From positions 1 through 50,647 of the forward strand of contig NZ_WASO01000003.1 in assembly GCF_009712605.1 (NCBI RefSeq): a stretch of 50,647 nucleotides of DNA, in the 5' to 3' direction. Shown piece after piece: positions 35,101 through 47,100 of this stretch. Position numbers and translations under genes: made by a program. This DNA comes from Paludibacter sp. GTDB taxonomy: Bacteria > Bacteroidota > Bacteroidia > Bacteroidales > Paludibacteraceae. Position 1 is the stretch's first letter, and every line of letters begins with the position of its first letter. The notes under the pieces are model-generated. The model had not been told where the DNA came from and did not search any database. It was given only the letters and a program-made list of their open reading frames with translations.

Positions 35101-38100
35101 TAAGCATCGGTGACTGTTTGCCAAAATTGGGGTGCATCATCTGCTTTGTACCATTCCGTATAGGTTGGCAGTCTCCATCCTAATCCGAGTAACAGGTTAC
35201 AGGGGTCGTTTGCAGACGACCAGTTTGGAGTCCCCGAATAGTTAGTATTCCATGGCGTATATGCGTTGGAAGGAGTAAGGGTTGTTCCGTCATGTTTAAA
35301 TCCTTGAGGAGAGTTAAACTGCCAGTACCAACCTGCCGAAGCTTCCGATGCATCACTCACAGATGTTGGTTGGTTGTCAGCACCTAGGTTTTGAGTCAGC
35401 CAGCAGACGGCAGCACCAGATATATTGGTACTGATAGAATGATAAGTGACTGTTTTGGTAACAGGTGCGCCATTCAAACCTGCCGTATGGATTACGTCAA
35501 ACGAAGTCGGACAAATCTTAAAGCTGGTCACTGTTGGACTATAAGCAGTTCCCTTGCTGTTAGTGGCATATGCCCGAACATAGTAAGTATAATTCTGACT
35601 TAAAGCCCCCATTGTACTGGTAAAGGTTCCCAGTCCGTCACCAGTTGGTATTATATTATCTGAGATTGTCGGTGTTGCATTTGAGGTGCTCCAACAGAGC
35701 CCACGAGTTGTAACCGTTGCTCCCCCGTTGGATGCAACTGTTGCCGTACCGGCAGCAGTAGTGGCTGTCATGGTAGAGGTTGGAATAGTTACATTGCTGA
35801 CCGTTGGAATGGATATTGAGACACCATCACGAATACATCTTACGGAATAGGCATAAGTTTGCAAGTCGTTTGTCATAGCAGACGAACCGGCATTAATACG
35901 CAAAAGATAACTGTAAGCACCACTACTACAATATGAAGAACTCCAGAAATCACCGACACCTCCTCTTGATTGCAGACTTCCATTCGAATTAGAAAGATAG
36001 CCAGCCATGTGCAATTTGAGCACAGAATTATAAGCATCAGCGGCTTTTTGCCAGTATTGAGGTGCAGCATTTGCATTATACCATTCCGTATAGGTTGGCA
36101 GTCTCCATCCTAATCCGAGTAGCAGGTTACAGGGATCAGTTGTTGACGCCCAGTTTGGAGTTCCGGAATAGTTAGTGTTCCATGCTGTATATGCGTTTGA
36201 AGGCGTCAGGGTTGTTCCGTCATTTTTAAATCCTTGCGAAGAGTTAAACTGCCAGTACCAACCAGCCGATGCTTCAGTTACATCACTTACAGATGAAGGT
36301 ATACTATCGGCACCGAGGTTTTGAGTTAGCCAACATTTAGCAGATCCTGAAATATTGCTACTGATGGAATGATAGGTAACAGTTTTAGTTACCGGCGCCC
36401 CATTTAATCCGGCAGTATGAATCACACTGAATGATGAAGGACAAATTTTGAAACTGGTCACAGCCGGGCTATAAGCAGTTCCTTTGCTATTTGTAGCAAA
36501 TGCACGGACATAATAGGTGGAATTCTGATCCAGACTCTTGATAGTCGTATTAAATATACCTAAGCCTGATCCGTTTGCAATGACACTATCAGATAAAGTC
36601 GGTGTACCGGTAGTATTCCATACCAATCCACGAACTGTAACGTTAGCTCCTCCGCTAGAAGCCACTGTTGCAGTGCCAATAGCGGTCGATTCGGTCATCC
36701 CTGAAGTTGGAATCGTTACATTACTAACCGTTGGTATTGATATGGTGACAGCATCGCGAATACATCTTACCGGATAAGCATAAGTTTGCAAGTCGTTAGT
36801 CATAGCCGATGAAGTGGCATTAAAACGTAAAAGATAACTGTAAGCACCACTGCTACAATATGTGGAACTCCAGTAGTCACCGACACTGCCTCTTGAGGAG
36901 AGAGCTCCTGATCCATTTGCCAGATAACCGGCCATGTGTAATTTAAGGACAGAGCTATAAGCATCGGAGGCTTTTTGCCAAAATTGGGGCGCATCATCTG
37001 CTTTGTACCATTCCGTATAGGTTGGCAGTCTCCATCCTAATCCGAGTAACAGGTTACAGGGGTCGTTTGCAGACGACCAGTTTGGAGTTCCCGAATAGTT
37101 AGTATTCCATGGCGTATATGCGTTGGAAGGAGTGAGGGTTGTTCCGTCATGTTTAAATCCTTGAAGGGAGTTAAACTGCCAGTACCAACCAGCAGAAGCT
37201 TCTGACGCATCACTGACTGATGTTGGCTGGTGGTCAGCCCCTAAATTTTGAGTCAGCCAGCAGACGGGAGCTCCAGATATTTTTGTGCTAATGGAGTGAT
37301 AAGTTACTGTTTTGGTAACAGGTGCGCCATTCAACCCTGCCGTATGGATTACGTCAAACGAGGTCGGACAAATTTTAAATGTAGATACGGAAGGACTGTA
37401 TCCGGTACCTATGCTATTAGTAGCATATGCCCGCACATAATAAGTAACTCCTTGTTGAATATCCGGGATCGTAGCAGTAAAGGAACCGGTCCCCGATCCT
37501 GATGGTATAATATTGTCGGAGATAGATGGAGTTGCATTCGTTGTACTCCAGCATAATCCCCGTGTTGTAACATTTTCTCCACCGCTGGAACCCACAGTAG
37601 CAGTTCCATCGGCAGTAGTAGCTGTCATGGCCGAATCAGGAATCGATACAGCACTAACCATGGGAACTGATTTTACCAAAGATGCGAGAATACATCTTAC
37701 TGGATAAGCATAAGTTTGCAAGTCGTTGGTCATAGCAGACGAACTAGCATTAAATCGCAAAAGATAACTGTAAGCTCCACTACTACAATATGTTGAACTC
37801 CAGTAATCACCGACACCTCCTCTTGATTGCAGGCTGCCATTCGAATTAGAAAGATAGCCGGCCATGTGCAATTTTAATGATGAATTGTACGTACTTGTTG
37901 CATTACTCCAATTACTGTTGGAATTCGCAGTATTCCATTCGGTATAAGTTGGTAATCTCCATCCCAATCCGAGCAATAGGTTACATGGATCATTTGTTGA
38001 AAGCCAGTTTGGAGTTCCGGCATAGTTAGTGTTCCACGCAGTATAGGCATTAGAAGGAGTAAGCGTTGTCCCGTCATGTTTAAATCCTTGCGGGGAGTTA

Positions 38101-41100
38101 AACTGCCAGTACCAACCCGCTGATATTTCCCGGGTATCGGTTGCTGAAGATGGCTGTACATCTGCACCTAAATTTTGGGTCAGCCAACAGCGGGCCGCAC
38201 CTGAAATATTGCTACTTAAGGAGTGATATGTTACCGTTTTGGTAACAGGAGCTCCATTCAAACCTGCGGTATGAATTATATCAAATGAGGTCGGGCAAAT
38301 AATAAAGCTGAAAGTTGTCGGACTATATCCTGTCCCCTGTGTATTTGTCGCATAGGCTCGGATATAAATAGTTGTTCCTTGACTCAGATTGGTTAATTGT
38401 TCTGTAAATGATCCTTTCCCATTCCCACTGGAGATTACATTATTGCTAATGGTAGGAGTTCCTGTGGTATTCCAGCAGAACCCACGAGTTGTTACCGAGG
38501 CTCCACCATCCGAAACTACTGTGGCATTGGCTACTGCTGAGGTCGAAGTTTGCGTAGAATCAGGAACTGTTACATTTGTGACAATCGGAACGGAAAGGGT
38601 TATTCCATCTCGAATACAGCGTAATGACATAGCAGATGCTTTGGAATTACCGGAAGCTATACTGCTGGAAGCAGATTGTATGGTAAGGTTATATCCTGTG
38701 GTTGAGCCCGACTGAGTGGATGTCCAGTAATAGCCGGTTGTGCCACGTTCTGTCAGAGCTCCGGACGCGGCTGTAAGCATACCACCGGCATGCAGTTTCA
38801 AGACAGAATTGAAACCATCATTTAAGTTTGCCCAGTTTTGGGGTGCTCCATCTGCAGCCAGCCATTCTGCATATGTTGGAATGCGCCATCCGAGGGCTAA
38901 AAGCAAGTTACAAGGATCGTTTGCAGGAAGCCATTGAGAACTTACATTAATACTGGATGCCCACGTATATCCCGGAGTGCGTGTAGTTCCGTTGTGTTGG
39001 TAACCCTGTTGATCGTTAAATTGCCAGTACCAGCCGGCAGATGCAGTACTTGCATCGGTTGCTGATATGGGTTGCTGATCGGCTCCGAGGTTTTGTGTTA
39101 ACCAACAGCGGGCAGCCCCCGATAGATTGGTACTAATTGAATGGTAGACCGTATTTTTAGTTACCGGAGCTCCGTTAAAGCCAGCTAGATGAATGACGGT
39201 GAAAGATGACGGACAGCTCTTACTGCTGACATCAGGCCCGTATCCGACTCCGGCACTATTTTTTGCAAAAGCACGCACATAATATGTAACTCCCTGAACA
39301 AGTTTTGTTATGGTATCATTGTAACTTCCAAGTCCTGTTCCGGAGTCAATGACGAATGAATTGCTGAGGGTCGGGCTTTCTGCAGTTCCCCAGCAGATAC
39401 CTCTTTGAATAACGGGGGCTCCTCCATCATCTGTTACGGATGTTGTTCCAATCTGTGTCGAATCGTTCAATGCAGCCAGGGCTACATTAGATAAGGTAGG
39501 CACAACTGGGTTTGTTTTAATAGTATCAGTCTGTCCGTAAGCAGTTCCAAGACTATTAGTAGCATAGGCTCGTATGTAATAAATTGTAGAGTGGGTGAGT
39601 CCAGTAACCGAGCTTTTGAATTTCCCTAATCCACTTCCATTTACAGTCTTAGTTGTTAGGTCGACAGTAGGCAGCACTGTCGCACTCCAGCAAACCCCAC
39701 GTGACGTCACTGTTGAACCTCCTGATGCGGTTACTTCACCTCCGATTGCGACGCCGGAGCTCCATATTGAGTCTGCATTGGCAGTGATAACGGTAGGAAT
39801 GGTCAGGGTTGTAAGAGTGTCAACCTGTCCGTAACCAGTTCCCATGCTATTTGTAGCATATGCTCGTACATAGTATTTGGTTCCTTCTTTTAATCCGGAC
39901 AAAGACACGGAATAAGATCCGGTGCCACCGGTTGTATATGCTACTTTGGTACTATCAATAGTAGGTAATCCAATGTAGCTGTAGCATACACCTCTTCCGG
40001 TAACAGGAACCCCACCATCCTTGGTAACTGTGCCACCGCTAATTGCTGTATAGCGTCCCACAGAGCGAGCCGTCATGGTTACAACAGTCGGTATTGTCGG
40101 AGTGGTAAATACTGTTGGTACACTGCTGTATCTTGTACCTTCACTATTTGTTGCGTAGGCCCAAATGTAATAGGTCGTGTTGGGCTGAATCCCATTTACA
40201 GTTCCTGTAATCGGACTTCCGATTGCACCTACAGACAATGTACTGTCAACCGGGGTTGGATATACCGGAACTTTTCCGGTTGTATTCCAGTAAAATCCGC
40301 TATCGGTAATAGTGGCTCCACCATTCGTTATGACAGTGGCAGTTGCAACTCCGTTTGTCATAGTAAGATTTGACATCGCGACGGCACTCACTACCGGTCG
40401 TATGGGTTGTGTGGTTAAGCTATCCAGTTCTCCGTAACCGGTACCCAAACTGTTAGTGGCAAAAGCACGAAGATAATATTTAGTGCCTGGAGATAATCCA
40501 GTAACCGTACTGGTAAAGCTACCCAGACCGCCCGAACTATCGTTGAGTTTTGATGCCAGACTGACATTCGGATTCCGGTCAAGACTCCAGCATACACCTC
40601 TGACGTTGACTGGCATACCGCCATCATTGATAACTGTACCTCCACTTATCGCTTTCGTACTATCAAGGTATGAATGAGGAGTAGTAGTTATTGTTGGAAG
40701 CATAACCGGCAGGGTTTTGAATGTAACCTGACTCCCGTATCCGGTACCTACGGCGTTTGTTGCGTAAGCGCGTACATAATATGTTGTTTCTGGTTGCAAA
40801 CCAGCCATGTTGGCAGTAAATGTTCCGATTCCGGTTGTAGTGTTATCTACTGTTTTAGTTGTTAATGAAACCGTCGGATTGCTGTATATACTCCAACAGA
40901 TGCCTCGTGCGATAATTGGAGAACGTCCGTCATCGGTTATTTCTCCTCCACTGGTTCCGGTAGTTGCTACAATATTTGTGACGGGTTTAGTTGCTGTCAG
41001 TGTTGGCAGAGCATCAGTAAGGAAGGTTTTTTCCAAACCGTAGGCAGTACCGATTTTATTGATCGCATAAGCCCTGACGTAATATAATGTGTTGGGAGCC

Positions 41101-44100
41101 AAACCTGTCATAGTGCTGACATAACTATCAGTACCGGAGCCGTTGTAAGTATGGTAGTCGTCTACTGTTGGGTTGGTATGAGTAGCCCAGCAAAGACCTT
41201 TTAGTGTAACAGGCGCTCCTCCATCGCTGGTTATTTGTCCGCCACTAAGTGCGGTATAACCACCCACAGAATTGATGTCGACAGTGATGAGTCTTGGAGC
41301 TGTCGGGAAGATAGTAACACTTACCTGATTTCCGTACGCAGTTCCTGCACTGTTTGTTGCATATGCCCTGAAATAATAGCTCATGCTCATACTCATGCCG
41401 GTAACAATACTTGTGAAGTTGCCGGTACCGGTACCGTCTATCGTTTTATTTATAGTTACTGTATCGGGAACAAAGTTTGCATTTGTACTCCAAAGTATTC
41501 CACGGGACGTTACGGCTGCGCCACCATCACTTGTAATATTACCTCCGGATGCCACCGACGAAGTAGACAGAGTGGTTGTATAATTTGTTGTAAGTGTAGG
41601 AGGTATAGCCGGAGTTGTAAAGCTTACTTCATTGCCATAACCAACTCCCTGACTGTTTACTGCATACGCTCTTACATAATAGGTAGTAGCAGGTTTCAGA
41701 CCTGTCAATGTACTGTTGAACGATCCGCTTCCGCTATCATATGTTGTTTTGGTATAAAGGCTTACCGTAGGATTATGTCCTGTACTCCAGCATACACCCT
41801 GATTGGTGATGGATCCACCGCCATCACTAATGATAGTACCGCCACCACTTGCAGAAACGCCGTTGGCAGAAGGAGTCACCTCTTTAGTTGTTAAAGAAGG
41901 AGTAATGAGAGTTGTGAACGACAATTCGTTTCCATAAGCAACACCTACACTATTGATTGCGAATGCTCTTATATAATAAGTAGTTCCTGGTTTTAACCCA
42001 TTCATCAATGTGGTGAAATAGCCGTTTCCTGTACCTGTTTGTGATATTTTATTAACGGTCACAGTATCTGGTCTGAAACCGGAAACAGTGCTCCACATCA
42101 TACCACGGGTAGTGACGGGTTCTCCACCATTATCAGAAATATAGCCGCCACTGTATGCGGTCGTACCCCCAATGTACCATGCATCACGTGTTGTAAGGGT
42201 AGCCAGAGTCGGCGGATCTGTAATGAAACTCAGCAGATTTCCATATGCTTTACCGGCGATGTTTGTTGCATAAGCCTTGATATAATAAGTAGTATTACCC
42301 CTTAGCCCGGTAATTGTACTGATAAAGTCTCCTGTACCAGAGCCGTTGTAAGTCTTGTTTACAGTAACGGTATCGGCATTAAAGGTCGCAATTGTACTCC
42401 ATACAACACCTCTTGTAGTGACAGTAGCACCACCATCATCGGAAATTTCACCACCGCTGGTTGCTTTTGTACTCCCTGTTGCAGAGGCATACAATGTTGT
42501 AAGTGTTGGCAGAGCCGGAGTTTTAAAGCTGACTTCATCACCGTAGGCCACGCCTGCGCTATTGACAACATACGCTTTAACATAATAGACTGTATTTGGT
42601 AGCAGCCCATCCATATTATGAGTGTACGATCCGGTGAAATAACCGGTTTCTGCGGTACGATTATGCTTAATTGTATCCGTGTTGAAGTTTGGAGATGTGC
42701 ACCAGTATAACCCTCTGGTTGTTACTATAGCACCTCCGTTTGACGTAATTGTACCTCCGCAGGATACTGAAGTGCCCGATAATATCTTAGCTGCATTGGT
42801 CACTATTGTGGCAATAGTGGGCGGCTGAGTGGTAAAGCTGATTTCGTTGCCATACGCAGTTCCTGCACTATTGGTGGCATAGGCTCTGGCGTAATAAACC
42901 GTGCTCCCAAGCAAATTAGTAATATCTGACGTAAATGCAGCTTCCCCAGGTGCATTATCCAGATGATCATTGCTTAATGTGGGGTTATGCGAAGTGCTCC
43001 AGCAAATACCACTTGCAGTAATGATAGTACCTCCGTTCGAAACTATAGACCCACCGCTTCTTGCCGACACGTTGGTTACCATGCTGGCATTGGTTGTCGA
43101 TACCATTGGCACGTTGTAAGTTGTGAAAGGAACCTCATCTCCGTAACCGGTACCGATTCCGTTCGTAGCATATGCCCTTACATAATAGGTTGTTCCTAAC
43201 CGCAGTTTGCCAAACGTTGAATTGAAACTTACCGTATCTGTTTGTATGGTTCTGTTGTATAATACAGTATCGGGGATAAATCCGGATACTGTACTCCAAC
43301 ATACTCCGGTTTTCATTATTTGGGCACCACCATTGGATACGATCACACCTCCGGAAACCCCAGAAACCCCATCTGCCCCGCTCTTAGCCGGAACCGTTGT
43401 AACCGTCGGCAATTCGGGAGCTCCGGATAAGAATGTAACGACATTGCCGTAAGCAATCCCGGCGCTGTTTATTGCATAAGCTCTGACATAATACCACGTA
43501 TTACCTCTCAGTCCGGTAAGCTTATGAATGAATTCTCCTATACCAATAGTTCCGGTTGTATGTACATTGTCGATTGTAGGCATACCACTGTTATTCCAGC
43601 AGATACCGCTTGATGTGACAGCCGATCCTCCATCGCTTGTAATCGTTCCACCGCCCTGAGCAGTTCCTCCGGTAATTGCAGAAATAGCAGATGTGATAAT
43701 TGTCGGGGTTGTTACTGTCTTGAAGGTTATGTCATTACCGTAAGCAATCCCTACGCTATTTGTGGCATAAGCTCTGACGTGGTATAGAGTATTTCCTTTT
43801 AATCCGGTTAAAATGCCTGCAAAATTTCCGGTTCCGGTTCCACAGGAAACCCTTGCCGAGTCTATTGTAGGATTGGCGGCAATACCCCAACAAATCCCCC
43901 GTTCTATAATGTCGGCACCTCCGTTGCTGGAGATATTACCGTCACCTTCGGCTGTTGTTCCGGCAACATTACTCATCCCAACAGTTGTGACGGTAGGAAT
44001 CATCGGCGATGCCGTGATAAAACTTACTTCATCTCCGTAGGCAATACCAGCACTGTTTACGGCATAAGCCCGCAGGTAATACCTTGTGCTGCCATAGAGT

Positions 44101-47100
44101 CCGGTTATATTAGAAGTATAAATGCCTGTTCCATATCCATCGGTGGTGTGTGAGTCCGACAAAGTGGGATTTGGGATTGTACTCCAGCAAACACCTCTGC
44201 TGCTTACCGGATCACCACCATCACTTGATATACTACCTCCGCTTATTGCAGAAGCATTGGTAACAGACGTTGGAGCTACGGTGGTAAGTGTAGGAGCAAC
44301 ATCTGTCGTAAATACGATGTCATCTCCATAACCTATGCCAATGCTGTTTACAGCGTAAGCACGTGCATAATATGTGACGCCACCTGTAAGGCCACTGACA
44401 GAAACATTATAGGTTCCGGCTCCATTGCCATTGCTGGCATGTAGCTTGTCGATTGTGGGACTCGGAGATGTACTCCAGCAAATACCACGTTCGGTGACAG
44501 CATCTCCTCCCTCACTGGTTACTTCGCCCGAGATGATGGCCGATGAACCGGAGACAGATGACGTCCCGACGGTTGTGACGAACGGCGCGACAGGAGGAGT
44601 GGTTGTCAGGCTGTCCAGATTGCCATATGAAGTACCGGCGCTGTTTGTAGCATAAGCTCTTACATAATATTTTACGCCAGACATTAACCCTGTCATTGTA
44701 CTTGTAAAGCTGCCTGTTCCATCGGTGCCCAATGATTCGGACGTTTTGGTTGTCAGAGCAACGGTTGGATTGTTGCCAATGCTCCAACAGATACCGCGTG
44801 CGGTTATTACGGAGTTGCCGGTATTTGATACGATTCCTCCACTGGAAGCAGTAGAATATGTAATGTTGGAAGGTGTTGTCGTCGTAACAGGTACGAGTGA
44901 TGCCGTTATGAAACTAACTTCGCTGCTATATGCCGTTCCTGCACTATTGGTGGCAAATCCTTTTACATAATAGGTAGTTCCCGGTGTCAGGCCGGTAATT
45001 GTTGTTTTATACGATCCAAGATCAGTCAGGTTTAGTGATTGTGACTGAACATACGTGTAGTTAATGTTGTCAGTACTCCAACAAATACCACGGGCGGTAA
45101 CAGGGGCACCTCCGTTATTAAGAATAGTAACGGTTCCATCAGCAGAAGTACCTGTAATATTTGTGATGTTTATCGAAGCCGAACTGATAGCAGGGATAAC
45201 AGGCGGCGGTGTAGTGAACTGAATAATATTACCGTAAGCCTTTCCGTAACTGTTTACAGCATAGGCTCTCACATAGTATGTGGTACTACCCATCAGACTT
45301 GTCAGTGTACTGGGGAACAAGCCAACCCCTGATCCGTCGTCGGTAATAATTGCTGAAGGATCGTCAGTTGGATCACCGGTCGTACTCCACATTATGCCTC
45401 GTTTTGTGATGGACGATCCACCGTTGCTGGTTATATTCCCCCCGCTTAAAGCAGATATACTTGTGATGTCAGAAGCATCGAGGGTAATAATAGTCGGAGC
45501 CTCGGGGATGATGGTAAATGTCTTGTCTTCACCATAAGCATAACCCACACTGTTGAGTGCATATGCACGAACATGGTAAGTGACGTTTGCTGTCAGCCCT
45601 GTCATTGTTGAAAAGTACATTCCCAAACCACCCGAACCGGCTGAAGCTGAATAAGAGGAAATTGTCGGATTTTCAGAAGTACTCCAGCATACTCCGCGAT
45701 CGAGTATGGCAGATCCTCCGTCAGAAATTACATTACCTCCGCACGTTCCAGTATTGTTATAAAACGACGAGGCAGATAATGTTTTTACAACCGGATAATT
45801 TAGTGTCTTCAGACTATCCAGGTTCCCATACGATACGCCAGCGGCATTAAACGCATAAGCACGTACATAGTATTTTACTCCGGGAGTTAATCCGGATAAA
45901 GAACAGCTATAGGTGCCAACTCCTGATCCATTGGCAACATGACTGTCGGTATAAGATGGAATTCCGGTACTGCTCCAGCAGATTCCTCTTGAAGTAATAA
46001 CAGAATTACCCGGGTCGGTGATTGTACCTCCACTAACAGCTGAGAATCCTGCAATGCTAGTAGGATGCGTTGTGGTTATGGTTGCCGGGCCTGCCGTTAT
46101 GAAACTAACTTCGCTTGAATATCCGGTTCCAACACCATTAGTGGCATATCCTTTAGCATAGTACGTTGTATTTGGAGTTAATCCGGTTAAGTTACTTACA
46201 AAGGTTCCTACATCCGATCCGGTCACAGTGTTGGACGGCACATAAACATAGTTGATTCTGTCTGTGCTGTAGCAAATACCACGCGACGTAACCGGGGCTC
46301 CTCCATTATTGATCACATCCAACGTTCCCACAGCCGACACATCTGTTATGTCTGTTATGGAGATTGCCGCCGAGTTCAGCGCCGGAATAACAGGAGGTAA
46401 TGTGGTGAATTGTAAAAGATTGCCATATGCTTTGCCAAATGCGTTGACTGCGTACGCTCTTACGTAGTAGGTTGTGCTTCCAAGCAAATTAGTAAGGGTA
46501 CTCGGGAATAAGCCAACTCCTGATCCGTCATCGGTGATGATTGCCGAAGGATCGTCAATCGGATCGCCTTTTGTACTCCACAAGATACCGCGTTTGGTGA
46601 TAGAAGCTCCTCCGTTACTGGTGATGTTTCCTCCGCTTTCAGCAGAGATACTGGTTATGTTTGTTATGTCAAGGGTTATGATTTGAGGAGCTTCCGGTAT
46701 ATCGACAAATGTCTTGTCTTCGCCGTATGCTACACCAACACTATTGATAGCGTATGCTCTCACGTGGTATGTAACATTGGTGGCCAGACCAGTAAGCGAA
46801 CTGAAATATATTCCGGTACCGTTCCCATCTGATGTGTGATAGGAAGATATGGTCGGATTAGCAGAAGTGCTCCAGCAAATTCCTCTGGATGTAACGGGGG
46901 CTCCTCCGTCTGAAAGCACATTTCCTCCACCTACGCCAGTGTCATTGAAGAATGATGCAACATTGAGAGTGATTACAGTCGGATAATTTAGCGTGGTTAA
47001 ACTGTCAAGATTACCGTAAGAGACTCCTGCCGGATTAACAGCATAAGCCCTGAAATAATATTTTGTACCGGGTATCAATGACGTAAGGCTGCTGGTGAAG

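Larger units (their letters stand above)
32112..39228 (-). repeat. Eight FISUMP modules alternating with FN3-like modules
   Basis: FISUMP copies occupy roughly 32112-32725, 33020-33650, 33950-34575, 34888-35513, 35820-36444, 36752-37367, 37680-38303 and 38604-39225, a spacing of about 920-940 bases. Each carries cysteines in CPxSF, CWLTQN, DPCN and VRCI, and the copies other than the most N-terminal add one in TYCSSG or SYCSSG. The copy nearest the FN3 array is the most divergent; the inner copies are most alike, as expected for expansion by unequal crossing-over inside the array. Confidence 0.85.

Noticed and set aside
32109-39228. Regular repeats suggestive of a CRISPR array
   Set aside because: The repeat units are 900-1900 bases, stay in one reading frame and encode protein modules; there are no short repeats with unique spacers and no cas genes.
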